64,000 nt of DNA from Achromobacter deleyi (lineage in GTDB: Bacteria > Pseudomonadota > Gammaproteobacteria > Burkholderiales > Burkholderiaceae_B). Location of the stretch: NCBI RefSeq assembly GCF_902859705.1, contig NZ_CADIJO010000010.1, positions 170,997-234,996 on the forward strand, in the 5' to 3' direction. The notes beneath the pieces are model-generated. The model saw only the letters and a list, made by a program, of their open reading frames with translations, did not search any database and was not told the DNA's origin. The position numbers were made by a program, and so were the translations under genes. Numbering within the stretch: position 1 is the first letter of the stretch; each line of letters opens with the position of its first letter. Shown here one piece after another: positions 16,969-24,578 of this stretch.

Positions 16969-17985
16969 TCAGGGGGTGGCGGCCGCCACCGCGGCATGCT
17001 GGAACGTGAAGCTGTCGGCATACACATGGTCCAGGCTGGCGCCGCGCTCGGCCAGCAGCGTCGTGGCTTCGCTGACCATGGCCGGGGCGCCGCACAGGTA
17101 GATGGCGTGTTCCGACAGGTCGGCATGGTCTTGCAGCACCGCCTGCTGGACATGGCCGCGGCGGCCCTGCCAGCCCGCCCCCGCGCGCGACAGCACGGGC
17201 ACGAAGTTGAACTCGTACAGGCGCCCCGCCCAGCTTTCGATCTCGTCGCGCAAGTACAGGTCGGCTTCGGTGCGCATGCCCCAGTACAGCGTCACCGGCG
17301 GGCAGTCGTCGTTGTCCAGCAGCGATTCCAGGATGGCCTTGATCGGGGCAATGCCGGTGCCCGTCGCCAGCATGATCATCGGCCGCCAGTCTTCCTCGTG
17401 GTAGCTGAAGACGCCCAGCGGCGCCTCGATCTCCAGCGGCGCGCCGGCCTGCGCCTGGCCCAGCCAGTGGTCGGTATAGCGGCCGCCGGGGATGCGGCGC
17501 ACATGAAAATCGACCAGGTTGCCGGCCGGCGCCGACGCCATCGAGAAACTGCGGGTTTCGCCGTCCGGCAGCAGCACATTCATGTACTGGCCCGGTGCGT
17601 AGTCCAGCGGCGTATCCGGCGGCAGCGCCAGCGTCAGGTGTATCACGTCATCGCACAGCGGCGCGATGCGATGCACCTGGGCGGGCAGGCGCCGCGGCTC
17701 GGCAAACGCGCGCCGGTCGGGCACGCTCAGGCTCAGGTCGCTCTGGGGCCGCGCCTGGCAGGCCAGCGCGTAGCCCTGGGCCGCCTCTTCCGGCGTCAAC
17801 GCCATGGGGAACTCGTCGTAGGTCACCGTTCCCGCCTCCAGCTTCACGCGGCAGGTGCCGCAGCCGCCGAAGGTGCATTCGTGCGGCAGCTTCACCGCGG
17901 CGCGGGTGGCGGCGTCCAGCACGGATTCGCCTTCTTCCACCAGAAAGGTCTGCTCGGTTTCCAGGATATGCACGCGGTATGCCAT
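16969..17985 (-). CDS. Ferredoxin-NAD(P)H reductase with N-terminal 2Fe-2S domain (oxygenase reductase type)
   Basis: This 338-aa electron-transfer protein has three parts. The plant-type 2Fe-2S domain covers residues 1-90 with Cys37, Cys42, Cys45 and Cys76. The FAD-binding domain follows, with GQYMNVLLPDGETRSFSMAS near residue 135. The NAD(P)H domain has LATGTGIAPIKAILES near residue 212 and the C-terminal YLCGAP. This order is that of reductases of ring-hydroxylating dioxygenases (BenC) and phenol hydroxylase-type monooxygenases. No classical oxygenase subunit is adjacent. It is the last gene after the aldehyde dehydrogenase and GlcG-like genes. It could reduce the two ferredoxins encoded at 23455-24505; that pairing is inference. 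Confidence 0.9.
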   Translation of the reverse strand: MAYRVHILETEQTFLVEEGESVLDAATRAAVKLPHECTFGGCGTCRVKLEAGTVTYDEFPMALTPEEAAQGYALACQARPQSDLSLSVPDRRAFAEPRRLPAQVHRIAPLCDDVIHLTLALPPDTPLDYAPGQYMNVLLPDGETRSFSMASAPAGNLVDFHVRRIPGGRYTDHWLGQAQAGAPLEIEAPLGVFSYHEEDWRPMIMLATGTGIAPIKAILESLLDNDDCPPVTLYWGMRTEADLYLRDEIESWAGRLYEFNFVPVLSRAGAGWQGRRGHVQQAVLQDHADLSEHAIYLCGAPAMVSEATTLLAERGASLDHVYADSFTFQHAAVAAATP

Positions 17986-18007
17986 GACGTCACCAGCCGG
18001 CTGTCGA

Positions 18008-18487
18008 TTATTTCTTGATGTCGGCCTGCACCAGCACTTTCAGGCCGTGCGGCTCCAGCAGTTCGGCCAGCGCGGTCAACGCCGCCAGGCCGGCCTGGGT
18101 GTCCTGCTCGCCGTTGCCGCCGCTCAGGCCCACTCCGCCTATCACCTCGTCGTTGACCACGATGGGAAAACCGCCGACAAACGCGGCGAACTTGCCCTCG
18201 AAGCTCCATTGGATGCCGAAGGCCTCGTTGCCCGGCAACGCGGGGCCGTTGGGCGGCGTGGTGAACAAATGGGTCGAGCGTTTGTGGCCCGCGGCGGTAA
18301 AGGCCTTGTTCCAGGCGATCTGCGGGCCGGTGATGCGGGCGCCGTTCATGCGCTCCAGCGCTATCGGGTAGCCGCCGTCGTCGACGATGCACACCGATTC
18401 CAGCACGCCGATCTGTTCCGATCGAGCGATGGCCGCACGCACCATGGCGCGCGCTTCTTCCAGTTCCAGGCGATAGATCTGCTTCAT
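18008..18487 (-). CDS. GlcG/HbpS-family protein
   Basis: This 159-aa single-domain protein has the GlcG/HbpS/PduO-C fold: EEARAMVRAAIARSEQIGV near the start, VCIVDDGGYPIALERMNGAR near residues 32-51, and the ending GGFPIVVNDEVIGGVGLSGG near residues 105-124. Members have been linked to heme or cobalamin binding and occur as accessory genes in many catabolic operons; their reaction is usually unknown. It lies between the aldehyde dehydrogenase (23-bp gap) and the reductase (22-bp gap), clearly in one operon. No signal peptide is seen, so it is probably cytoplasmic. Confidence 0.87.
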   Translation of the reverse strand: MKQIYRLELEEARAMVRAAIARSEQIGVLESVCIVDDGGYPIALERMNGARITGPQIAWNKAFTAAGHKRSTHLFTTPPNGPALPGNEAFGIQWSFEGKFAAFVGGFPIVVNDEVIGGVGLSGGNGEQDTQAGLAALTALAELLEPHGLKVLVQADIKK

Positions 18488-18510
18488 GTCAGTGATTCCC
18501 AGGTTGGCCG

Positions 18511-19971
18511 TCAGCCGGCGCGGTAGACGGTCTTGATCTGCGTATAGAACTCCAGCCCGACGCGGCCCGACTCGCGGAACGTCGACGTACTGGAACTTTT
18601 CAGGCCGCCGAACGGCGCGTTGATGAGATTGCCGGTGGTGGTGCGGTTGATCTTCACCGTGCCGGCCTGGATGTCGCGGGCGAAGCGATGCGCATAACGC
18701 GCATCGGTCGTGGCGATGGCGGCCGACAGGCCGTATTCCGTGTCGTTGGCGCAGGCGATAGCCTCGTCGTAGCCGTCCACCGCAATCAGGGCCAGCACCG
18801 GGCCGAAGATTTCCTCGCGGGCGATCCGCATCTGCTGCGTCACGTCGGTAAACAGGGCCGGCGTGACGTAGTAGCCGCGGTCAAAGCCCTCGCCGGTCAG
18901 GCGATCGCCGCCCAGCAGATGGGTGGCTTCCTGCTTGCCCACCGCCACGTAGCTCAGCACCGTGTCCAGCTGCTTCTGCGTGGCCAGCGGACCCAGGTCG
19001 AAATTGCCGTCCAGGCCATTGCCGATGGTCAGCGCCTTCATCCTTGCCAGCAGCTTGTCGGTAAAGGCCGGCAGCACTTTGCGATCGACCAGCAGGCGAC
19101 TGGTGCCGGTGCACGCCTGGCCCGACAGCGAAAAGCCGCCTTTCACGGCCAGATCCACTGCGCGGTCCAGGTCGGCATCGGCCAGCACGATCAATGGGTT
19201 CTTGCCGCCCAGCTCCATCTGCGTGCGCGTGGTCAGGCCCGCGCCGCGGTGGATCTGCTCGCCCGCGGCGGTCGACCCGGTGAACGAAATCGCGCGCACG
19301 GCCGGCGCGGTGGTGATGGATGCCCCCACTTTGGACGCCGGCCCGATGACCAGATTCAGCACGCCCGCAGGCAGCCCGGCCTGCACGAAGGCTTCGGCCA
19401 GCCGGTAACCCGACAGCGGCGCGTCCGACGACGGCTTGAAGACCACCGTATTGCCGCTGATCAGCGCCGGGGCGATCTTGCGCGCCGGAATCGAGATCGG
19501 GAAGTTCCACGGCGAAATGACCGTCACCACGCCCAGCGGCTCGCGCTGGCTGTAGACCACCATGTCCGGATCGTCGTTGACGAAGGTCTCACCGGTGAAC
19601 GACTGCCCTTCCACCGCGTAGAAGCGGATGGTCTGGGCCGACCGCAGCACTTCGTCGCGCGCCAGCGCCAGGCCCTTGCCTTCTTCGCGGGTCAGTTCCC
19701 GCGCCACGCTGTCGGCGTGGTCTTCCAGGTATTGGGCGGCGCGAAACAGAATGGCCGCGCGCTTGGAGATCGGCGTGTCGCGCCACGCGGCAAACGCCGC
19801 CTGCGCGGCGGCCACCGCCCGGGCGCCGTCGGTCGCGTCCGACAGCGGAAACCGCCCCACCACGTCCGTCGTGTCGGCGGGATTGAAGTTGGGGGCCGTG
19901 GCGCCCGAGGCGCAAGGCACCCATTCACCGCCAATATGGTTCTGGAATTCCTGCTGCGAAAGATCGTCCAC
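18511..19971 (-). CDS. NAD(P)-dependent aldehyde dehydrogenase
   Basis: The 486-aa reading starts at GTG 19971, chosen because AGGAAGGA lies 6 bp before it. An ATG at 20040 would add 23 residues without similarity and would place the start inside a sequence (20034-20047) repeated upstream of another gene. Catalytic residues are visible: Asn156 in SPWNFP, Glu253 in MELGGKNP and Cys287 in SGQACTG. FTGSTAAGEQIHRG near residue 230 is the cofactor loop. The nearest named relatives by feel are ketoglutarate-semialdehyde or vanillin-type dehydrogenases, but the substrate is unknown. It leads the operon with the GlcG-like and reductase genes. Confidence 0.92.
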   Translation of the reverse strand: MDDLSQQEFQNHIGGEWVPCASGATAPNFNPADTTDVVGRFPLSDATDGARAVAAAQAAFAAWRDTPISKRAAILFRAAQYLEDHADSVARELTREEGKGLALARDEVLRSAQTIRFYAVEGQSFTGETFVNDDPDMVVYSQREPLGVVTVISPWNFPISIPARKIAPALISGNTVVFKPSSDAPLSGYRLAEAFVQAGLPAGVLNLVIGPASKVGASITTAPAVRAISFTGSTAAGEQIHRGAGLTTRTQMELGGKNPLIVLADADLDRAVDLAVKGGFSLSGQACTGTSRLLVDRKVLPAFTDKLLARMKALTIGNGLDGNFDLGPLATQKQLDTVLSYVAVGKQEATHLLGGDRLTGEGFDRGYYVTPALFTDVTQQMRIAREEIFGPVLALIAVDGYDEAIACANDTEYGLSAAIATTDARYAHRFARDIQAGTVKINRTTTGNLINAPFGGLKSSSTSTFRESGRVGLEFYTQIKTVYRAG

Positions 19972-20033
19972 GGGTGTCCTTCCTTTGCCGGGCTGGCCGG
20001 AGTGCCCGGAAATCGGCCGTCTGAGGTAATTTC

Positions 20034-20047
20034 TGAACATTGTATAC
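20034..20047 (-). promoter_or_regulatory. Candidate GntR operator, ALDH operon (TGAACATTGTATAC)
   Basis: The 14-mer TGAACATTGTATAC lies 63 bp upstream of the aldehyde dehydrogenase GTG and recurs exactly at 25370-25383, 60 bp upstream of the HDO gene; both genes run on the minus strand. It contains the palindrome GTATAC (20042-20047). On the transcribed strand the reverse complement offers TATACA as a possible -10 element, so operator and promoter may overlap. Confidence 0.55.
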
Positions 20048-20083
20048 TTTAATCTAAATCGTTCGATCCACGTAAACCCGAAG

Positions 20084-20118
20084 GCGGCCGCCCCGGGTGG
20101 CCATACCCGGACGGCCGC
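20084..20118 (-). terminator. Hairpin between the transporter and ALDH genes
   Basis: Bases 20084-20098 pair with 20105-20118 over almost their whole length (one bulged base) around a 6-base loop. The hairpin is 11 bp beyond the transporter stop on the minus strand. The following T-tract is weak. It would separate the transporter transcript from the aldehyde dehydrogenase operon, which has its own candidate operator immediately downstream. Confidence 0.45.
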
Positions 20119-20128
20119 TCACCCTCGT

Positions 20129-21661
20129 TCACTGCCAGATCAGGACGGCGCAGATGGTGGACACGAACAGCGCCAGCAGCACCGGCACGAGCAGCGCCCG
20201 CACCAGCGACAGCACGTGCACCCGAGCAAACCCCGCCACGGCGATCAGCGACGACCAGGCGATCAGCGTGCCGCCCCCGGTCCAGACCGCGCCCATCTGG
20301 CCCACTGCGGCCAGCGTGGCCGGGTCCACCCCCACCACCGGGCCCAGCGCGCCGGACAAGGTGCCCGTCAGGGGCAGACCGGCGAAACCCGAGCCGTCGA
20401 TGCCGGTGATCATGCCCACCAGCAGCACGCCGAAGGCGACCAGGAAGTGGTTTTCGGGAATCAGGTGCTGGGCCGCCGAGATCACCTCGAACAGCAGGCC
20501 CGGCGCCTGCGCCTGGGGCATGCCCAGGATCTGGGCCGCAGTCTCATTGGCGCCCACGAAGAAAAAGCCCGCGATCGGCAGCACCGAGCCCATGGCTTTG
20601 AAAGCGAACACGAAGCCGTCGGTGACGTGCTCGGGGCATACGTCCAGCATCTTGCGCGGGCCTTCGGCGGCCAGCGTCACGAACATCATCACCACGAAGG
20701 CCACGCCGCCCACCAGCGCCGCCGCGTCGCCGCCGCGCAGGGCCGGCAGGCCGGGAACCAGCCGCGGCACGACCATCACGGCAATCACGCCCAGGAACGC
20801 CAGCGGCGTCACCACCGCGAACACGCGCGACCAGCGCACACGCCGCCGTTCGGCCTCGTCCAGCCCCGGGCCACGCGGCAGCGTGGGGTTGGCGCCCATG
20901 GTGCCGCGGGCCAGTTCCGCCTTGTCGAACGAGCCGGAGTGCTCGATCTCGGCCAGGCTGCCGTCCTGCGCGCGGGCCTGCCAGGCCGGCAGCAGCGCCG
21001 GGTCGGCCGCCACGATGTGCTTGCGGATCAGCAGATAGGCAGCGGTCAGCGCCACCGCGCCGGTGATCAAGGACAGCACCAGCGCGCGGTCTGCCACGAC
21101 CGCCGCGCTGACCGCCGCGCCCGCCGCCTTGGCGCTGATGCCCGGCGCTACGCCGATGACGTAGTCCGACGACAGCGCCATGCCCTGCCCGGCAATGGCG
21201 ATCGCCATCGCGCCCGCCAGGGGCGGCAGGCCCGCCGCGATGGCCGCGGGCAGCAGGATGGCCGACACCAGCGGTACCGCCGGCGTGGGCCAGAAGAACA
21301 GCGAGATCACATAGGTACAGAGCGCCAGGATGATGAACGACGAGTGCCCGCCCCGCATCACCCGCCGGAACGGCTGCACCATGCGCACATCCGCCTGCAG
21401 CGTCTTGAGCGCATTGAGCAGCGCGGTCATGAAGGTGATGACCAGAAAGATGTTGAATAGCTCTTTGGCCGCCACGAAGCTGGCCGAAAAAATGCCGATC
21501 AGCCCGCTGATCGGGTTGCCCGTGATGGCCAGCACCACCAGAAAAGTACCGATCACCGACGGCACCACCACATTGGCCCGCAGGATCATCGTCAGGATGA
21601 TGGCGGCCACACTGGCCAGGTACACCCAGTGAGCGGCGTTGAGCACGACGTCCGATTGCAT
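20129..21661 (-). CDS. Multi-pass membrane transporter, family not assigned
   Basis: This 510-aa protein has roughly eleven to thirteen hydrophobic helices split by one soluble loop near residues 235-290 (DGSLAEIEHSGSFDKAELAR). Features that recall ion-coupled carboxylate or gluconate carriers are the re-entrant-looking FWPTPAVPLVSAILLPAAIA near residue 128, TGIDGSGFAGLPLTGTLSGA near residue 425 and WTGGGTLIAWSSLI. I cannot name the family from sequence alone. It has a GTATAC site in its leader like other genes of this cluster. By position it probably imports the substrate, or exports a product, of the pathway in 17-25 kb. Confidence 0.8.
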   Translation of the reverse strand: MQSDVVLNAAHWVYLASVAAIILTMILRANVVVPSVIGTFLVVLAITGNPISGLIGIFSASFVAAKELFNIFLVITFMTALLNALKTLQADVRMVQPFRRVMRGGHSSFIILALCTYVISLFFWPTPAVPLVSAILLPAAIAAGLPPLAGAMAIAIAGQGMALSSDYVIGVAPGISAKAAGAAVSAAVVADRALVLSLITGAVALTAAYLLIRKHIVAADPALLPAWQARAQDGSLAEIEHSGSFDKAELARGTMGANPTLPRGPGLDEAERRRVRWSRVFAVVTPLAFLGVIAVMVVPRLVPGLPALRGGDAAALVGGVAFVVMMFVTLAAEGPRKMLDVCPEHVTDGFVFAFKAMGSVLPIAGFFFVGANETAAQILGMPQAQAPGLLFEVISAAQHLIPENHFLVAFGVLLVGMITGIDGSGFAGLPLTGTLSGALGPVVGVDPATLAAVGQMGAVWTGGGTLIAWSSLIAVAGFARVHVLSLVRALLVPVLLALFVSTICAVLIWQ

Positions 21662-21677
21662 GCGTGATTCCCCTTGT

Positions 21678-21704
21678 CGACGTGGCTGTTAAGTCGCCAC
21701 GTCG
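21678..21704. promoter_or_regulatory. 9-bp perfect dyad in the transporter leader
   Basis: CGACGTGGC (21678-21686) and GCCACGTCG (21696-21704) are perfect reverse complements with a 9-base spacer. The dyad begins 17 bp before the transporter ATG and directly abuts the GTATAC site at 21705-21710. It could be an mRNA hairpin near the ribosome site or a second operator. Confidence 0.5.
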
Positions 21705-21710
21705 GTATAC
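21705..21710 (-). promoter_or_regulatory. GTATAC site upstream of the transporter
   Basis: GTATAC within CGGTATACTATATTTAG, 44 bp before the minus-strand transporter start, in an AT-rich stretch that could also hold its -10 element. One of four GTATAC palindromes in promoter positions of this cluster. Only the core matches the 14-mer shared by the ALDH and HDO leaders. Confidence 0.4.
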
Positions 21711-21811
21711 TATATTTAGTTTGAAGCCATACCCATCGAAATATGCAGGGCCTAGGGAAACCGATAATTCTGAAAACTTCTTGAATATCCCAGGAAAATC
21801 AGGGTACTAAC

Positions 21812-21840
21812 TGGTGCATCGCGCCCAGTTATGGTGCATC
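21812..21840 (+). repeat. Direct repeat TGGTGCATC, 20-bp period, upstream of the TauE/SafE gene
   Basis: TGGTGCATC occurs at 21812-21820 and again at 21832-21840, exactly 20 bp (about two helical turns) apart. The repeats lie 47-75 bp before the exporter start in the 225-bp divergent gap. Same-face spacing is common for activator half-sites. No regulator can be named. Confidence 0.4.
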
Positions 21841-21862
21841 ATGAAAAAACGCTTAGACTACC

Positions 21863-21868
21863 GTATAC
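21863..21868 (+). promoter_or_regulatory. GTATAC site upstream of the TauE/SafE-GntR pair
   Basis: GTATAC within ACCGTATACATAAATAG, 18 bp before the exporter ATG. If the GntR protein encoded downstream binds here, it would autoregulate its own transcription unit. The core palindrome matches the other cluster sites; flanks differ. Confidence 0.4.
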
Positions 21869-21886
21869 ATAAATAGGCCCTCAGGC

Positions 21887-22624
21887 ATGGCATCCTTCGT
21901 CCCGGATTTCTGGCACTACGCGGCCATGGCGGTCGTGGTGTTCGGGGCCGCGCTGGCCCAGGGGGTAGGCGGCATCGGCTTCGCCATGTTCGCCGCGCCG
22001 GTCGCGGCGCTGTGCTTTCCTCAGCTGGCGCCCGGCCCATTGCTGACATTGGGCGGCTTCATTTCCCTTCTGACCGCCCTGCGCGAACGCGCCGCCATCG
22101 ACTGGCGCGCGGTGGGCTATGCCCTGACGGGCCGCGCCGCCGGCACGTTGATCGCCATCTACGCCATGGCCCGCTTTTCGGCCCAGGCGCTGGGCCTGCT
22201 TTTTGCCGTGATGATCCTGGCTGCCGTCGCGCTCAGCCTGGCCGGCCTGCGCTTTGCCGCCACGCCGGGCCGCGTCTCGGGCGCCGGCGTGGCCTCGGGC
22301 ATCATGGGCACCATGACCTCGGTAGGCGCCCCGCCCATCGCCATCGTGCTGCAGCATGCCGAGCCCGCGCGGCTGCGCGCCACGCTGGGCATGGTCTTAT
22401 TTCTAGGGTCCATCTTCTCGCTGGCCATGCTGGCGCTGGCCAATCGCTACACCGGTTACCACGCCGGGCTGGCGCTCAGCCTGGCGCCCTTCCTGCTGGC
22501 CGGCTTTGCCGTTTCCAGCCGCTTGCGCCAACTTCTGCCCCCGCGCGCCGTGCGCGGCGTGCTGCTGGGCGCCTGCGCCCTGGGCGCTGTCGGCGTCATC
22601 GCCAAGGCCCTGTGGATGGGTTGA
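21887..22624 (+). CDS. TauE/SafE-family (TSUP) membrane exporter
   Basis: This 245-aa protein has about seven to eight hydrophobic segments and the two-repeat layout of the TauE/SafE family, which exports sulfite, sulfoacetate or other organic anions. Motifs are GAALAQGVGGIGFAMFAAPV near residues 21-40 and GVASGIMGTMTSVGAPPIAI near residues 135-154, the repeated glycine-rich loops. It diverges from the large transporter (225-bp gap) and is followed by the GntR gene 54 bp later. It may export an end product of the neighbouring pathway. Sulfite is possible given SorAB and the ssu genes but is not proven. Confidence 0.87.
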   Translation: MASFVPDFWHYAAMAVVVFGAALAQGVGGIGFAMFAAPVAALCFPQLAPGPLLTLGGFISLLTALRERAAIDWRAVGYALTGRAAGTLIAIYAMARFSAQALGLLFAVMILAAVALSLAGLRFAATPGRVSGAGVASGIMGTMTSVGAPPIAIVLQHAEPARLRATLGMVLFLGSIFSLAMLALANRYTGYHAGLALSLAPFLLAGFAVSSRLRQLLPPRAVRGVLLGACALGAVGVIAKALWMG

Positions 22625-22678
22625 CGCCGCCGGCCCTCATCACCGCCACACCGCCCGCTGATACAACCCGGTAATACA

Positions 22679-23431
22679 ATGAAGACTGTATCCATTCCAC
22701 CCACCCCGCTCGCCATGACCACCATGCCCGTCAGCCCGCAAGCCGTAGACACGCAGCCTTCCGCCCCGCTGAAGATCGGCGAGCAGCATCCGCAGTTGTT
22801 CGCGGTCATTCGCGACAAGCTGCGCGAGCGCATTCTCAGCGGCGAATTCACGCCGGGCGATCGCCTGGTCGAAGGCCGCCTGTCCGAAGAAATGGGGGTG
22901 TCGCGCATCCCGGTGCGCGAAGCTTTGCGGGCGCTGGCCGCCGAAGGGCTGGTCACCATCGAGCCGCGCCGCGGGGCGTCCGTGTCGGTGCTGTCCGACG
23001 CGGTGGCCTACGACATGGTCGAAGTGCGTGCCACGCTCGAAGGCCTGAACGCCAAGCTGGCGGCGCAGCGCCGCGACGACAAGACCGTAGAACGCCTGCA
23101 GGCCTTCCTGCGCGAAGGCACCGAGGCCGCGCGCAGCGAACAGCTGGACAAGTTCCTGGCGCTGAATTCGCAGTTCCACGAAATGCTGGCCACCATCGGC
23201 GGCAACGTGGTGCTGACCGACCTGATGCGATCCTTGCGCGACCGCACCGCGCTGCTGTTCGCGCCCAGCAACATGCACCGCGCCAAGCAGAACTGGGACG
23301 AACACTCGCAGATCCTGAACGCCGTCATCGCCGGCAACGGCGACCTGGCCGCCCTGCTGGCCAGCCAGCACGTGCACAACGCCGCCAAGGCCTACACCGA
23401 AACGCGCCAGGCGCACTCGTCGGCCGCCTGA
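22679..23431 (+). CDS. GntR-family (FadR/VanR subgroup) transcriptional regulator
   Basis: This 250-aa regulator has an N-terminal winged helix (LRERILSGEFTPGDRLVEGR near residues 44-63, then EEMGVSRIPVREALRALAAE near 67-86, the recognition helix). A helical FCD ligand domain follows, with its metal/ligand histidines (SQFHEML near residue 165 and EHSQILNAVIAGN). The ATG at 22679 lacks a clear ribosome site; ATG 22712 is an alternative start 11 residues in. It is the only regulator in 17-26 kb and is therefore the likely controller of the GTATAC-marked units. Confidence 0.92.
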   Translation: MKTVSIPPTPLAMTTMPVSPQAVDTQPSAPLKIGEQHPQLFAVIRDKLRERILSGEFTPGDRLVEGRLSEEMGVSRIPVREALRALAAEGLVTIEPRRGASVSVLSDAVAYDMVEVRATLEGLNAKLAAQRRDDKTVERLQAFLREGTEAARSEQLDKFLALNSQFHEMLATIGGNVVLTDLMRSLRDRTALLFAPSNMHRAKQNWDEHSQILNAVIAGNGDLAALLASQHVHNAAKAYTETRQAHSSAA

Positions 23432-23454
23432 GCGGCCGGCGCGTCATTCCGCGA

Positions 23455-23814
23455 TCACGAGTCCGCCTGCGCGGCGGGCTCTGCGGCAGCAGGCGCACTG
23501 GCCACGGCCTGCACCACGCCCTTGCCGTTCTGCACCACCCACGACACGGCCACGTCGCCCAGCACGAAGGTCTGGCACGCCATGCGGTAGCCGGCCTCGA
23601 AATCCTCGGGCCGCAGATGCTTGCGTTCCTTGGGCTTGATGGCGTCGGTATTTTCCAGCCCCTGTTCGATGCGGCATTTGCAGGTGCCGCACAGCCCCCC
23701 GCCGCACTTGAACGGAATGCCGCCGCGCTCCTTGAGCGACACGCGCAGCAGATTGCTGTTTTCGGGTGCGGTGACGACCTTGCCGCCGTTCGAAAGAAAA
23801 GTGATATTGACCAT
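23455..23814 (-). CDS. 2Fe-2S ferredoxin (second of two in the HDO operon)
   Basis: This 119-aa ferredoxin starts at MVNITFLSNGG; longer upstream readings are out-of-frame shadows of the previous gene. Plant-type cluster ligands are Cys37-x4-Cys42-x2-Cys45 and Cys80 (KCGGGLCGTCKCRI and MACQ). Cys47 is an extra cysteine. A short Ala-rich tail follows. It ends the four-gene minus-strand operon HDO-ferredoxin-orphan-ferredoxin, 5 bp after the orphan gene. Its role would be electron delivery to the HDO enzyme, probably from the reductase at 16969-17985. It converges with the GntR gene (23-bp gap). Confidence 0.9.
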   Translation of the reverse strand: MVNITFLSNGGKVVTAPENSNLLRVSLKERGGIPFKCGGGLCGTCKCRIEQGLENTDAIKPKERKHLRPEDFEAGYRMACQTFVLGDVAVSWVVQNGKGVVQAVASAPAAAEPAAQADS

Positions 23815-23819
23815 GCTGC

Positions 23820-24155
23820 TCAATGCTCCGCGGCGACGGGATGGGCGCGTCGCGTCAAAGTGGTGTCGCTGCTGCCGAATCGCGTCAGGTGATCCAGCTC
23901 GCGGCGCGCGGCCTCGATCGAGGCGAAGTGATCCAGGAATTTGGACGGCACGCGGTTCACGACATACGGCGGCGTCTCTTCGGTGACGACCAGCCGGGTC
24001 GGTCCGGCCAGCCGCGCAATGCTGAACACCGCGCGCGTTCGGCCGCCGCAGGTGTAGTCGTAGGTTTCGATGATCTCGGCGCCCTCGCCCGCTTCGGTGC
24101 GGAACACGCCGGGCTTGGTCGTCAGGATCACATAGGGCGCATCGCCTGGATTCAT
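23820..24155 (-). CDS. Orphan 111-aa protein between two ferredoxin genes
   Basis: I do not recognise this protein. It starts MNPGDAPYVILTTKPGVF, has a central TYDYTCGGRTRAVFSIARL segment (single Cys near residue 36) and TEETPPYVVNRVPSKFLDHF near residues 58-77, and ends in a short helix-like region. It has no signal peptide or membrane segment and no metal cluster motif. Third positions are strongly G/C, supporting a real gene. It sits 50 bp after one ferredoxin and 5 bp before the other, so it is likely a subunit or assembly/effector protein of the HDO-ferredoxin system. Confidence 0.8.
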   Translation of the reverse strand: MNPGDAPYVILTTKPGVFRTEAGEGAEIIETYDYTCGGRTRAVFSIARLAGPTRLVVTEETPPYVVNRVPSKFLDHFASIEAARRELDHLTRFGSSDTTLTRRAHPVAAEH

Positions 24156-24205
24156 GCGGGCTTCCTGGTGGGGGTCGGTCGGGTCTGGGGCCACGGCAAA
24201 AGGCC

Positions 24206-24505
24206 CTAGCCTTCCGTGTCCTGCGCCAGTTCGACGTCGTGGCCGATCCACAGCTGGCAGACCAGCCGGTAGCCGTCGTCGACACGATCGCCCAGCTGCT
24301 TTTTTTCTTTCCAGTTCACAGGTGGCAGGTGCTCGGCCCCGGACAGGACGCGGCAGGCGCATTTGGCGCACTTGCCCATGCCGCACTCGTAGCGCAGGTG
24401 CGGAAAGGGAAACTGCCGGATGCCGGCGCGCACGACCAGATTGGTGTTGTCCTGCACCACGCCGGTGTAGGTCTGGCCGCCTTTGTGGAATACAACGGTG
24501 GGCAT
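24206..24505 (-). CDS. 2Fe-2S ferredoxin (first of two in the HDO operon)
   Basis: This 99-aa ferredoxin starts at MPTVVFHKGGQTY. Cluster ligands are Cys41-x4-Cys46-x2-Cys49 and Cys83 (YECGMGKCAKCACRV and LVCQ). The layout is close to the other ferredoxin, but sequence outside the ligands differs, so the two are old paralogues rather than a recent duplication. It follows the HDO gene by 73 bp. Two ferredoxins for one small oxidase is unusual. One may serve the HDO and the other the orphan protein; this is speculation. Confidence 0.9.
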   Translation of the reverse strand: MPTVVFHKGGQTYTGVVQDNTNLVVRAGIRQFPFPHLRYECGMGKCAKCACRVLSGAEHLPPVNWKEKKQLGDRVDDGYRLVCQLWIGHDVELAQDTEG

Positions 24506-24578
24506 GGATCGGGGGTTCCGTGTCAGTGGCCGCAGCAGCGCCCGCGCGGGCTGCGCAGGCGCCGCCATGGCCAGGGAA

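Noticed and set aside
19972..20040. ATG 20040 as start of the aldehyde dehydrogenase
   Set aside because: The added 23 residues lack similarity and the ATG lies within the 14-mer repeated upstream of the HDO gene. GTG 19971 has a good ribosome site.
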